A stretch of DNA of 58,478 nt from Dysgonomonas sp. 521 (GTDB taxonomy: Bacteria > Bacteroidota > Bacteroidia > Bacteroidales > Dysgonomonadaceae): NCBI RefSeq assembly GCF_010501055.1, contig NZ_QVMO01000016.1, positions 8,948 through 67,425 on the forward strand. The letters are read 5' to 3'. The notes under the pieces were generated by a model. The model saw nothing but the letters and a program-made list of their open reading frames with translations, was not told the DNA's origin and did no database searches. Shown piece by piece: positions 35,644-45,154 of this stretch (position 1 is the stretch's first letter; each line of letters starts with the position of its first letter). Position numbers and translations under genes: made by a program.

Positions 35644-36867
35644 TTAATTTCCGTTCTTTACTTCATCTAATAAAGCCTTCGCCTTTTCATTCTGTAATGA
35701 AACAAAATAGTAGAATGCCTGAGTCAGTTTTTTCTCAGCCTTTACCTTTCCTTTGTTGGCCGCTCTCAAATTATAGTAATCATATACATTTTCCAGTGTG
35801 GAAGTACTGTACGAAACGCCTGAGAAAGATTGTATTTCGTTCAGGAACTTATAGCCGAACTCTTTGGTAGGCTCTATCATCGTACCTTCGCCAAAGTCGT
35901 TCCATGTGATTAGCTGTAGATTGCTAACGTTCTTGCTTTTTGCCATCTGGAGCAGTTCTTTCAGCAATGCGCCGTCTTTGTGGTCGATGGCAGCCAAAGC
36001 CGATTCGCCCCATCCTCCTTCTTTGTAGAAGTCCTTATAGCCCGGATATGCTCCGCCAAAGAATACCTCAAAGTTATCTTTAATGGCATATTTGGTTTCC
36101 ATAGATGTGGCATCTACCCAGATAAATTCTCCGGAAGCATTTTTGTTATCCGCATTGTTTGCCAGATTGGAGTGTCCGTATAATGTAACGAAGGATGGTT
36201 TTGTTTTCATTGCGCTGAATACATTTGTCCAATCGGTAGGGGTCTTTATTTCCTGCGGCCCGAAAACCATCAGTAGAGGTTTATTCCCTATCTTGATATA
36301 ATTGCTCTTGCCGAAGAAGTTGTCTTCAAGGTATTTCATGTCGGCCTTTGCCTGCGTGATTTGTGCTTCACCTTCAAGCTCTTCCTTTACCGTTTGATCT
36401 TCATAAACGATAGCGAAATTAAGTCCTACTTTCTCCAATACTTTTACAATAGCTTCTGTATTCTTCTTGTTTGCAGGATAATCCCACAAGTCGCGTGTTC
36501 CGTACCAATCGATAAGAATGCCATCTATCCCCGAATATTTCATCAACAAGAGGTGATACTCTATCACAGCCTCATCGCTGGAAGCATAAGGGCCTATCAG
36601 GGGATTATAGTATGATGCTATTTCGCCGCTGTCAGGATTCTTGTTGGCCATTGTCCAGTGTTGTCCCCAAGCACCGTTATTTGTTGCCGGAGTTTCGAAC
36701 CACGGCATATAGTGCACATAGAGTTTCATCGGGTTTGTTTTGGTAACTGCCACCGGGTCAAACTCTTCCACCGGGTTTTCTTTTATAATAGGTAAATCGT
36801 CCTTGCTACAACCTGATAGCAAAACGATACCGCAACAAAACAATATGATAAATAATAGTTTTTTCAT
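35644..36867 (-). CDS. glycoside hydrolase family 71/99-like lipoprotein
   Basis: This 407-residue protein has a lipobox (LLSGC, Cys20) and a TIM-barrel-like body matching GH71/GH99-like proteins: YVHYMPWFETP (50-60), GIDGILIDWYG (113-123) and WNDFGEGTMIEPT (322-334), where Glu327 and Glu332 are candidate catalytic acids. GH71 enzymes cut alpha-1,3-glucan and GH99 enzymes cut alpha-mannan internally; the exact activity here is not decided by sequence. It lies between susD and the GH97 gene in the same operon, and is separated from susD by a hairpin. Confidence 0.85.
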   Translation of the reverse strand: MKKLLFIILFCCGIVLLSGCSKDDLPIIKENPVEEFDPVAVTKTNPMKLYVHYMPWFETPATNNGAWGQHWTMANKNPDSGEIASYYNPLIGPYASSDEAVIEYHLLLMKYSGIDGILIDWYGTRDLWDYPANKKNTEAIVKVLEKVGLNFAIVYEDQTVKEELEGEAQITQAKADMKYLEDNFFGKSNYIKIGNKPLLMVFGPQEIKTPTDWTNVFSAMKTKPSFVTLYGHSNLANNADNKNASGEFIWVDATSMETKYAIKDNFEVFFGGAYPGYKDFYKEGGWGESALAAIDHKDGALLKELLQMAKSKNVSNLQLITWNDFGEGTMIEPTKEFGYKFLNEIQSFSGVSYSTSTLENVYDYYNLRAANKGKVKAEKKLTQAFYYFVSLQNEKAKALLDEVKNGN

Positions 36868-36890
36868 ATCTCTTATTTTTTAGCGTAAAA

Positions 36891-36926
36891 GAGTACAGTC
36901 ATAGCTGATATTCTATGACCGTACTC
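36891..36926 (-). promoter_or_regulatory. intra-operon hairpin between susD and the GH71/99-like gene
   Basis: GAGTACAGTCATAG (36891-36904) and CTATGACCGTACTC (36913-36926) form a 14-bp stem with one wobble pair and an 8-base loop; on the transcribed strand it is followed by TTTT only, so it may attenuate or stabilise rather than terminate. Confidence 0.6.
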
Positions 36927-36937
36927 AGACCTTAAAA

Positions 36938-38467
36938 CTAATAACCTGGGTTTTGTGAAAGTTTGCTGTTCAATTCCAAAATAGAGGCAGGGATTGGATA
37001 GATACCTCTTGTTTTAGGTGTATCCGTTGGTTTTTCCCACCATTTTTCGAAGAATGTACCAAAACGTATATTTGTAGTACGGCGCAAGCCTTCGAATACA
37101 AATTCATGCTTCCATTCATTATCCAAAGCCTGTAAATCAAGAGCTTCGGGTTTCAATTCTGATAATCCCGCTCTGGTGCGAAGTTCGTTTACGAACGATA
37201 ACGCATTGGCGGTAAATCCTAAACGATAATTCGCTTCGGCTTTCATCATTATTATTTCTGCATAACGGATCAGTACCCAGTCGTTGTCGCGTTCCCACTG
37301 GTCTTCGGCCTGAACTTCATATTTGTGCAAGCGGGCACCTTCGTTTTGTAACGCGTTCTCATAATTCGTAATTTCTTCTGTATAGATAAGCGGATTACCG
37401 TTATCCATCATTATTACAGAACCTGTAGACATGTTGATCTGTTCTCCGATAAGCAATGAGCCACGGCGTATGTCGCCTTCTTCGAAAGAAGAGTATAGTC
37501 CCGGTTGCGCGCTGATACCATTACCGCACCACGGATACGTTCCATTGGGAGAGAAAGCAAACTTCTGATTGTAATGATATGTCATCGAAGCCAGATAGTT
37601 ACCTACTGTTCCCGCTTTATGATCGTAAGGAATAGAGAAGATAATTTCGCCGGAAGTCTCATTTGCAGTCTTGAAACTATTGAAGTAGTTCCCTTCGAGC
37701 GTATAACCCGTTACTTTATCACAAGCATCCAGGCAATCCTGCCAACGGGCTGTCCCTGTCCATACTTCGGCATTCAGGTAGAGGCGTGCCAGCAGACTGT
37801 TTGCCACAGCCTGCGTAAAACGTCCATACGTTTTTGTTGCAGGCAAGAGGGGTAATGCCTCTGTCAGTTCAGTCTCGATAAACTTGAATACATCTGCACG
37901 GGACGAATTAGCCGGTAAGCCTTCGCCACCAAAGTCGGTTACGATCGGTACATTGCCAAACTGGTCTACCAGCAACAGATAATAATAGGCGCGGATGCCT
38001 CTCAGTTCTGCTTTTACCACCGCTTTAGCGTCTTCCGTCAATTCAGACTTGTCCACCTGATAGATCACAGTGTTTACACTGGCTATTCCCTGGAAACAAT
38101 ATTTCCACGAGCTCAGTATCATGATATTACCGGCAGACCAACTATGCCGCTGTATTTCCTGATAGCGGCCGCTATCGTACCAGTCGGTACCGCGTGTAGG
38201 GATACAAGCCTCGTCGGAAGCACATTCATCCAGGAAAAACACATATTCGCATGTAGGATAACAGTTTGTTCCGCCTTGATCCGAGTCGCTAAAACCCCGC
38301 AAAGACGCATAAGCACTTCCTACGATAGTCTGTATCTCGCTATCCGTTTTCCCATAATCATCCATCGGCACTTTATCGTACAGTTTCTCATCCAGGTCGG
38401 TACAGGAAGACATTGCGACCAGAGCCGATAATACCAATATTGATAATATTTTATTTTTCATTTTCAT
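36938..38467 (-). CDS. SusD/RagB family nutrient-binding outer membrane lipoprotein
   Basis: This 509-residue protein has a lipobox (VAMSSC, Cys near 22) and the RagB/SusD fold: an N-terminal TPR-like region (IVGSAYASLRGF about 46-57; ELRGIRAYYYLLLVDQFGNVP in a block near 150-170) and the C-terminal SusD domain with RYAEIIMMKAEANYRLG (about 403-419) and KHEFVFEGLR (a family hallmark near 457). It lies over the SusC pore at the cell surface and captures glycan. The frame starts at a GTG (38473), but ATG 38467 or 38461 is preferred. It is 25 bp downstream of susC. Confidence 0.95.
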   Translation of the reverse strand: MKMKNKILSILVLSALVAMSSCTDLDEKLYDKVPMDDYGKTDSEIQTIVGSAYASLRGFSDSDQGGTNCYPTCEYVFFLDECASDEACIPTRGTDWYDSGRYQEIQRHSWSAGNIMILSSWKYCFQGIASVNTVIYQVDKSELTEDAKAVVKAELRGIRAYYYLLLVDQFGNVPIVTDFGGEGLPANSSRADVFKFIETELTEALPLLPATKTYGRFTQAVANSLLARLYLNAEVWTGTARWQDCLDACDKVTGYTLEGNYFNSFKTANETSGEIIFSIPYDHKAGTVGNYLASMTYHYNQKFAFSPNGTYPWCGNGISAQPGLYSSFEEGDIRRGSLLIGEQINMSTGSVIMMDNGNPLIYTEEITNYENALQNEGARLHKYEVQAEDQWERDNDWVLIRYAEIIMMKAEANYRLGFTANALSFVNELRTRAGLSELKPEALDLQALDNEWKHEFVFEGLRRTTNIRFGTFFEKWWEKPTDTPKTRGIYPIPASILELNSKLSQNPGY

Positions 38468-38492
38468 ATACACAATTTTTATTTTTCAACGA

Positions 38493-41477
38493 TTAGAAAG
38501 AAAGATTTACACCAAAAGAGAATGTCCGAGGACGCGGATAAGAATCATAGATGTCGATACCCGGTGAAGTGGTAATATTTCCGTTAGAGTCCCTGTTAAG
38601 ATTTATACCCACTTCAGGATCAATACCTGTGTATCCGGTAATTACAAACAGGTTTTCCCCTGTTACGTAGAACCTGATTTTATCAAATCCGGTTTTTTTG
38701 AGGTTCACCGGTAATGTATATCCCAATGTTACCGATTGCAGGCGGAAGAATGATCCGTTCTCTACCCAATAATCGGAATAGGCAGGAGAAGATGTAATGC
38801 CGCTTGTAATATAACTGTCGGGTACATTCTGATTGCCTCCCAAACGTGTAGGATCGTACATACTCATTGTAGTTGCATTCAATACCTTTTGTCCGAACAT
38901 TCCATAACCTGCTATATTGAGGTCAAAATCTTTGTATGAGAAATCCATAGCAATACCCAGGTTTACCTTTGGTTGTGCGCTACCAAGATATTCACTCACT
39001 ACTTCCCCCTGCTCGTCTGTCTTGAATATATATTTACCTTCTTCGTCAAGGCCTAAACATTTTGGCCCAAAGAAAGCACCCAGTGGATAACCTTCGGTAA
39101 TATACTGGCTATAAACTCCTGAAAAACCTCTCAGCCCGTGCAAAGACCCAGCCGGAAAGCCGGTTGTGCTATATTCTGCGTTAGATAGTTTGGTTATCTC
39201 CTGCTTGTTGTATGATGCTGTGAGATTTACTCCCCAGGAGAAGTCTTTTGTCTTAATGATATTGGACGACAGGCTTAATTCCACGCCTTTGTTTGATAAT
39301 GATCCTACGTTTGCCAACATCTGATTGTATAAGTATGGAGGAGTAGGAACCAGATATGTCCATAAGAGGTCTTTTGTCTTTTTGCTGTACAGTTCCAATG
39401 ATCCTGTAACACGGTTGAACAATGTAAAATCAAGTCCGAGGTTAAATTGTTCGGTAGATTCCCATTTCAGGTCAGCATTCGTGTTCTGGTTTGGTGCGTA
39501 TGAGTTTTTCCAGGTACCTGTAGCCGCATCGTAATATGCCGACCCACTTGCGCTCAGGATTGAAAGTGATTTGTATTCTCCCAAACCATCCTGGTTACCG
39601 GTTACACCATACCCAACACGCAGTTTCAGATTATCCAGCCACGAAGATGTACCTTCCATAAATGCCTCGTCGGAGATACGCCATGCAGCGGATACTGACG
39701 GGAACAGACCCCATTTATTATTCGCCCCGAAGCGCGACGAACCATCGTTACGCAATGTGGCTGTAACCATGTATTTGTTCAACAGATTATAGTTTACACG
39801 GCCAAAGAAAGAGATCAGTGTAGCTTCTCCCTTGTATGAATACACGTCACCCTGCCTGTAGTCGGAGCCGGCCGCAAGATTGTTGTAGAGGAACATATCA
39901 GAATCGAATCCACGACGGAAAGCGCCAAAACCTTCATACATATTTTTCAGGTATGAGTAACCACCCATCAGGTTCAGCTTATGTATTTTGTTGAACTCCT
40001 TATCGTAAGTCAGGTAAGTTTCCAGTTGCAGGTTTTTATAGTCAGCCAAAGCTCTTTGTCCGCGGCCTTTTTCAGCCTGCCCTTCCATCACTGCATAAGT
40101 AGGCAGATAGAAACGTGTTTGATGAGAGTTGTATTCATAAGAGAGGTTGGCAGAAGCTTTCAGCCCGTCTATAACATCCAGTTCTATTTTTCCATATCCA
40201 AGGAAACGATGACGTGTGTCGTCTGCAGTCCTGTTGGTATTCAGTTCCACAGGGTTTTCGGTATTTGTACCATCAATAGATGTAAACTTGCCATTCTGGT
40301 CTTTTACCGGAACGGTAGGATTCAGGTTCGTCATCCTTTCGTATATACGGCTATCGATCGGGTGCCAGCTATCTGTAGTCCCTGTAATCCCGGCTTCCAG
40401 CTTCAGACGCTTGTTTAACCCGTACTGATGAGCCGAAATGCTTCCTGCAAGCCTGTTCAGGCTGTTCTTTTTGATAACTCCTTCACTGTTGAGGTACGTG
40501 ATGGATGCACTGTATCCGCTTTCTTTGCCTACATTACTGAAATAGATATTGTGGGAGTGTGTAAAAGCTGTACGCTCCAGTTCCTTTTGCCAGTCGGTAT
40601 CGCCACCATAATCGGTAGCTCCTTTCACATCATTTTCTCTCACATAAGCTCTCCATTGGTTAGCTGAAAGCAAATCCATATGCTTAGACACATAGCCTAT
40701 GGCTGCATAGCCATTGTACTGGATACTGCGTCGTTCTTCGCTGCTGGAACGGGATGTGGTAATGATAATAACACCATTGGCTCCCCGTGAACCATAGATT
40801 GCCGCAGAAGAAGCATCTTTCAACACGTCTATAGACACTATCTCTGATGGCTGCACTGTATTCATATCCACTCCCGGAATACCGTCTACAACGACAAGAG
40901 GTGAATTGCTTGCCGACAATGATGTACCTCCTCTCAGGCGTATAGATGCACCCTGAGACGGGTCGCCCGAACTCTGAACGACAGACAATCCGGAAACCTT
41001 ACCTTGCAAAACCTGTTCGGCAGAGGTAATGACACCTTTCCTTAGATCTTCCTGTCCTACAGAGGCAATAGCTCCCGTGAGGTCGGATTTTCGCATCGTT
41101 CCGTAACCGACACCTACAATAACAGTTTCTTTCAGTGCTATTGCATTTTCGGTAAGAATAATTTTCATATCCTTCTGAGCCGCAGCTTTCAGTGGATTGA
41201 AACCGATATATGAAAATTCGAGGACACTTCCCGAAGGACAGCTTAGTTCAAAGTTTCCATCTATATCAGTCATTGTACCTGTAGTGGCATTGCCTTCCAC
41301 CTTTACGGTAACCCCTGCTAACGGGTCATTGTTCTCGTCAGTAACTACCCCTGTAGCAGTTACATTCTGCGCAAGCACCTGTATGCTCATTCCGGCAAAG
41401 AACAGAGCAAAGAAGAATGAGCGCATGATATATTTGTGTAATATATTATTCAATTTCATACGTTGATAGTTTTTCAT
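38493..41477 (-). CDS. SusC/RagA-family TonB-linked outer membrane protein
   Basis: This 994-residue transporter has a long signal region ending VLAQ (about residue 37; starts at 41459 or 41426 are possible), a carboxypeptidase-regulatory domain (about 40-115), the TonB-box-like ETVIVGVGYGTMRKSDLTGA block, a plug with IRLRGGTSLSAS, VVDGIPG and DASSAAIYGSRGANGV (about 222-237), and a C-terminal barrel ending NLSF. With the SusD gene just downstream it forms the glycan import pair of the PUL. It starts 4 bp after the stop of the two-repeat secreted protein, so those genes are cotranscribed. Confidence 0.95.
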   Translation of the reverse strand: MKNYQRMKLNNILHKYIMRSFFFALFFAGMSIQVLAQNVTATGVVTDENNDPLAGVTVKVEGNATTGTMTDIDGNFELSCPSGSVLEFSYIGFNPLKAAAQKDMKIILTENAIALKETVIVGVGYGTMRKSDLTGAIASVGQEDLRKGVITSAEQVLQGKVSGLSVVQSSGDPSQGASIRLRGGTSLSASNSPLVVVDGIPGVDMNTVQPSEIVSIDVLKDASSAAIYGSRGANGVIIITTSRSSSEERRSIQYNGYAAIGYVSKHMDLLSANQWRAYVRENDVKGATDYGGDTDWQKELERTAFTHSHNIYFSNVGKESGYSASITYLNSEGVIKKNSLNRLAGSISAHQYGLNKRLKLEAGITGTTDSWHPIDSRIYERMTNLNPTVPVKDQNGKFTSIDGTNTENPVELNTNRTADDTRHRFLGYGKIELDVIDGLKASANLSYEYNSHQTRFYLPTYAVMEGQAEKGRGQRALADYKNLQLETYLTYDKEFNKIHKLNLMGGYSYLKNMYEGFGAFRRGFDSDMFLYNNLAAGSDYRQGDVYSYKGEATLISFFGRVNYNLLNKYMVTATLRNDGSSRFGANNKWGLFPSVSAAWRISDEAFMEGTSSWLDNLKLRVGYGVTGNQDGLGEYKSLSILSASGSAYYDAATGTWKNSYAPNQNTNADLKWESTEQFNLGLDFTLFNRVTGSLELYSKKTKDLLWTYLVPTPPYLYNQMLANVGSLSNKGVELSLSSNIIKTKDFSWGVNLTASYNKQEITKLSNAEYSTTGFPAGSLHGLRGFSGVYSQYITEGYPLGAFFGPKCLGLDEEGKYIFKTDEQGEVVSEYLGSAQPKVNLGIAMDFSYKDFDLNIAGYGMFGQKVLNATTMSMYDPTRLGGNQNVPDSYITSGITSSPAYSDYWVENGSFFRLQSVTLGYTLPVNLKKTGFDKIRFYVTGENLFVITGYTGIDPEVGINLNRDSNGNITTSPGIDIYDSYPRPRTFSFGVNLSF

Positions 41478-41481
41478 ATTA

Positions 41482-42639
41482 TTATTCTAATTCCGAATCC
41501 GGTACTAATGGAATATCTGTCTTGATGATTTCTTTTCCATTTTTATCTTTCACTTCCAGGCTGATTTTGCTGAGTGCTCCCGCACCTTGCAGTTGAGTCA
41601 ATAAGTCTACGTAAGCTCTCGTCTCTGCCATATTTCCGGAGAAATCGCCTGTAATAACCTTAGAACCCGCAGTAATCTTATATTCCAGTCCCTGACTGTT
41701 TTTTTCATTATTCGTTCTCACAAGGGTCAGTATATCATATTGGCTAAACTTCTGAGGGAAGAAGTAAAATACAGGATCGGGAGGGATAATAGCACCCGGT
41801 GCATTGATTACATAATCGCCATCTTTTCCGGCAAATACTTTTGCCCAGTCTTTTGCCGGGAACAGAAATTGAATATTCTCCATTACATAATCATCGGCAA
41901 CCGGAGGCACACCGTCCAGACCAAAATAGGTGCGCGGTGTAAAATCTATCTTATAGATACCGTCCCCGATGTTTTTGAGTTTGGTCTTCTCCGATATTTC
42001 AGGTAGCCACGCCTGATATTCGGCAATAGCGTTTTTATCAAAGTTATTCAATCCGGCGTGCAGGTGAAGTTCTTCCCCATCGGCTCCCCCCTGTGCTCCG
42101 CCAGCCCAAAGCAGGTTAGCATTTACCAAGAGCGAAAGAGGTTCGTCTAAGTAGAATTTTTCGGGGAATATCTGTACTTCGTTACCCGATGTCTTGAAAT
42201 CGTTGAGTTCGGCAACAGACCATTTTGCATTGATCACACCACTCTGTTTCTCATTGCCTTTACCTTTGAGGCGCATCCAGAATCCGGCAGAGCCAGCAAT
42301 ATCCGCAACCGACATACTGAAGTATTTGGTAGGGGTCAATGTCTTTTTCCATACCATATTGCCTACATATTCCAGTTTGGCAAAATCGGAAGAGTTGTCA
42401 AAATTGCCTGCGTCAGGCTCAGATGGAGACCACGCCCAAAGGTACAGATCCTGTCCGTCGTCGAATCCTGTTCCGGTCATATCAAAGTACCAGGTTACTT
42501 CTTCGTCCAGCGCATATATTACGGGATAGGTCCATGTACTGGCCGGATCGCCCACTTCATCTGTTGCATAGCTATTTAGAGGTAAAGCAATAGCCACTAA
42601 AGCCAAAAAGGCTGATAGTATATTTTTCATCTTTTTCAT
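41482..42639 (-). CDS. exported PUL protein with two related beta modules
   Basis: This 385-residue protein has a cleavable signal peptide (about 1-25, ending NSYAT) with no lipobox Cys. Two related segments recur: one with DLYLWAWSPSEPDAGNF and MVWKKTLTPTKYFSM (about 65-128), one with ELHLHAGLNNFDKN and GIYKIDFTPRTYFGL (about 187-240), suggesting tandem beta-sandwich or carbohydrate-binding-like modules, followed by a third C-terminal beta region. It is a plausible glycan-binding accessory protein, analogous in place and role to SusE/SusF, but I cannot assign a family with certainty. It sits between a small lipoprotein gene (2-bp gap) and susC (4-bp gap). Confidence 0.75.
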   Translation of the reverse strand: MKKMKNILSAFLALVAIALPLNSYATDEVGDPASTWTYPVIYALDEEVTWYFDMTGTGFDDGQDLYLWAWSPSEPDAGNFDNSSDFAKLEYVGNMVWKKTLTPTKYFSMSVADIAGSAGFWMRLKGKGNEKQSGVINAKWSVAELNDFKTSGNEVQIFPEKFYLDEPLSLLVNANLLWAGGAQGGADGEELHLHAGLNNFDKNAIAEYQAWLPEISEKTKLKNIGDGIYKIDFTPRTYFGLDGVPPVADDYVMENIQFLFPAKDWAKVFAGKDGDYVINAPGAIIPPDPVFYFFPQKFSQYDILTLVRTNNEKNSQGLEYKITAGSKVITGDFSGNMAETRAYVDLLTQLQGAGALSKISLEVKDKNGKEIIKTDIPLVPDSELE

Positions 42640-42641
42640 AG

Positions 42642-43178
42642 TTATTCGTTTACATTAGGGGATAGTCTATACACATACGAAACAAAGGCTACTCCTTTTG
42701 TTTTTCTTGTCAATTTCAGTTCCAGCACATCTGTAGCCCCAGGCGTAGCTGTAATCGCCAATTCGCCTATCTTAGCGGTCTTAGCGGCATCAGAATAAAG
42801 ATATATGATGCTGGCTGCCCCGTCTGTACTAGGGAATGGATAAGCCAGCTTCCAGTAACCTGCTTTTGCGAAGATGGCAGGAGCATTTCCTCCGACAGCG
42901 TAATCGGTAGGTTCATTATTGGCATCCACATTCAGTTTGATGGTAAATGTAGAGAAGTCGAACTGGGAAGTCAACACCATTTCGCTAGGGCTTTGAGAGT
43001 TGGCTTTTGCTACTTCGTCAATCTGCTTAACGGAGGTTAGTTTCCAGTCGCCTTTGATTTTCTCATAAGTTGTTATAGGCGCCACATAGCTCCCATCGTC
43101 AGTATCGTTGCAGGCAGCAAACGAAAACATGACAGTCAATAAGAATAAGGCAACAAAATGCTTTAAAAAGACTTTCAT
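42642..43178 (-). CDS. small lipocalin-like lipoprotein (DUF5004-like), first gene of the PUL operon
   Basis: This 178-residue protein has a lipobox (FSFAAC, Cys near 22) and a compact beta-rich body with the opening ITTYEKIKGDWKLTSV (about 36-51), which resembles DUF5004/lipocalin-like families of Bacteroidota. It is the first gene of the PUL operon, with a putative promoter about 90 bp upstream. It is likely surface-exposed or periplasmic, perhaps glycan binding. The family call is from memory and tentative. Confidence 0.75.
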   Translation of the reverse strand: MKVFLKHFVALFLLTVMFSFAACNDTDDGSYVAPITTYEKIKGDWKLTSVKQIDEVAKANSQSPSEMVLTSQFDFSTFTIKLNVDANNEPTDYAVGGNAPAIFAKAGYWKLAYPFPSTDGAASIIYLYSDAAKTAKIGELAITATPGATDVLELKLTRKTKGVAFVSYVYRLSPNVNE

Positions 43179-43269
43179 AGGTTCAAATTTTGGTTAATAA
43201 TATGAAGTAATTTAGTTATTGTATTAGAAACATTAGGATAACAAAAATGATTTCCCGGATGTATCAATG

Positions 43270-43277
43270 CAAATGTA
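43270..43277 (-). promoter_or_regulatory. putative -7 box of the PUL operon
   Basis: TACATTTG on the minus strand fits TAnnTTTG, 92 bp upstream of the first PUL gene. The -33 region at 19 bp has no TTG, which would fit an activator-dependent promoter. Confidence 0.4.
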
Positions 43278-43410
43278 GTTTTGGTAAACAACAAGAAGAA
43301 ATTCCCTATGGAATATATAAGCATTTTTCTGTTCTTTATTTATCGAATCCCTTAGATTACAACAACTTATAAAAAACGTTAACAACAAAAAATATAACCT
43401 GAATATAAAC

Positions 43411-43437
43411 GAAAAAAGGGCCTTTACAGACCCTTTT
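43411..43437 (-). terminator. terminator after the PUL regulator gene
   Basis: On the minus strand GAAAAGGG and CCCTTTTTTC form an inverted repeat around a 9-base loop, with a T-run in the 3' arm, about 28 bp past the regulator stop codon. It separates the regulator from the PUL operon. Confidence 0.65.
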
Positions 43438-43464
43438 CATATATAAATATGTTAAAACGCGATA

Positions 43465-45087
43465 TTATTGTGGTGTTGTCCTTACCGTTTTTATTTCCAT
43501 TATTTTCTGTTCGAACTGTTCATTCGGCACTATCGACTTATTCTTTACCTTCGTCTTATATGTATTGATCGTATTTACCGAGTAGTCGAGAAACTTAGCG
43601 ATACGTTCGCTCTCGTGAATACCCAGGCGGATGAGTGCGAATATCCTTAGTTCCGGGGTCAAACCCTTGTTCAAATCTACAGCGACCACATCTTCGGGCC
43701 TGAACAGATGGTTATATTCTTCGATAAAATCAGGGAAAAGCCTCAGGAAGGTCTGGTCGAAGGAAGAATACATATTCTCGCGCTCTTTTTTCAGGTCAGA
43801 CTCTTTCAGATAAGAATTGATATCATCGAACTGGCGGGCTTTCAGTTTGCGGTTTATTGTCCTGTACAGGATTTCGAGCCGGTCTATATATTCCGACTTA
43901 CCATACAACGACTGAACGACATATTCATCCTTAATCTCATTGGCTTCCACCAGCTTGGAATTAGCCGATTGCAGATTCTTGTTTTGCGACTGGATCGTCC
44001 TCTTCGCCCTCCGCAGTTTTTTGACCTGCTTATATATAATAATGGTAGATACAAGTACGAGAATAAACATGAGCGTAACCACCGAAGCGAACACGATAAG
44101 GCTATTTCGCTGATTCTCTACCATTTGCAGGTGTTCTTTTTCTATAATCGGCAGAATGGCGCTGATTTGTATTTTGCGGTGGCGCGCGTTGTAGAAGTTA
44201 GCGTCTTCCATCGCGATGCGTACGTAGCGGTTGGCACGGGTCACATCTCCCATTTCGTACAACAGGTTGGCAAGGTTCTGCATAGCCACAGCCTCCTTCG
44301 TTGCCGACTTTATGTCGTAAATTGACGCCTGTATCAGGTAAAACATCCCGCGCTGCCTGTCTCCCATCGACCCGTACATAAATCCCATACTGGATGTAGC
44401 GATAGCCGAGGTATGGTCATCTATATTAGGCGAGTGCAGCAAGGTCTGGAAGGCTTCTATAGCCGCCGGATAATTCCGCTGCTGCATCCGCTTCAATCCT
44501 ACCGTGCTCCACATCATGGGCGACTCTATAGGCAGATAGGTAATTGCCGAGTCGCAATACTGTATACCCTCCCTTACATACTGGCTGCTAAACGGCTCGC
44601 CATTGGTATAGTCGGCCATATCGTAGTACAGCCTGGCCAGCTGGGCATAGTAATCCTTCTTTATTTTGTCGGGCGCGTTCTTCACATCTATCGAGCTCAT
44701 AATATCATACGCCTCCTTGAACAAGCCGGATGAAAGGTAGCAGAAAGCAATAAGCCCTTTGGCGTCCATTATCTTATCGGGGTCGGCTATAAGTGTCGCC
44801 ACATCGAGGCACTTGTGTGCATATACATAAGCCGAATCATACTTATACGACTTATATTCGTCAAACAGGGAACTGTATATCTCCAGTTTATGCCGGTTGT
44901 CTGTTTGTGACAGTAAACTCTGATTTAGTGACGCAATCCGGCCTTCCTTGAGCTGTACATAATGGTCTTTCTGTTCTATATATCCATCCAGTTCTTTCAG
45001 GGCTTTGGCAATATTATCAGAGTTACCCGACTGAGAATACATGGTATAAGAACAGATAAAGAAGAGTATGAACAGGAGTTTTCTCAT
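43465..45087 (-). CDS. DUF6377-type membrane-spanning transcriptional regulator (SusR-like), PUL regulator
   Basis: This 540-residue protein shares the design of the protein at 3394-5061: signal-anchor start, periplasmic TPR-like helices (about 30-320), a transmembrane segment (about 330-350, VVTLMFILVLVSTIIIYK), coiled coil (about 355-400) and a C-terminal helix-turn-helix with ELRIFALIRLGIHESERI and VNTINTYKTKVKNKS. The two share long C-terminal identities, so they are paralogues. It is just upstream of, and co-directional with, the glycan operon, and is probably its activator. It has its own terminator. A Bacteroides SusR-type mechanism, with ligand sensed outside the cytoplasm, is inferred. 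Confidence 0.88.
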   Translation of the reverse strand: MRKLLFILFFICSYTMYSQSGNSDNIAKALKELDGYIEQKDHYVQLKEGRIASLNQSLLSQTDNRHKLEIYSSLFDEYKSYKYDSAYVYAHKCLDVATLIADPDKIMDAKGLIAFCYLSSGLFKEAYDIMSSIDVKNAPDKIKKDYYAQLARLYYDMADYTNGEPFSSQYVREGIQYCDSAITYLPIESPMMWSTVGLKRMQQRNYPAAIEAFQTLLHSPNIDDHTSAIATSSMGFMYGSMGDRQRGMFYLIQASIYDIKSATKEAVAMQNLANLLYEMGDVTRANRYVRIAMEDANFYNARHRKIQISAILPIIEKEHLQMVENQRNSLIVFASVVTLMFILVLVSTIIIYKQVKKLRRAKRTIQSQNKNLQSANSKLVEANEIKDEYVVQSLYGKSEYIDRLEILYRTINRKLKARQFDDINSYLKESDLKKERENMYSSFDQTFLRLFPDFIEEYNHLFRPEDVVAVDLNKGLTPELRIFALIRLGIHESERIAKFLDYSVNTINTYKTKVKNKSIVPNEQFEQKIMEIKTVRTTPQ

Positions 45088-45154
45088 GCTATATAATTAA
45101 GGAATAACAAATCCGTATACAGACTTAGAGTGGGTAAGCCTGTATATTATATCA

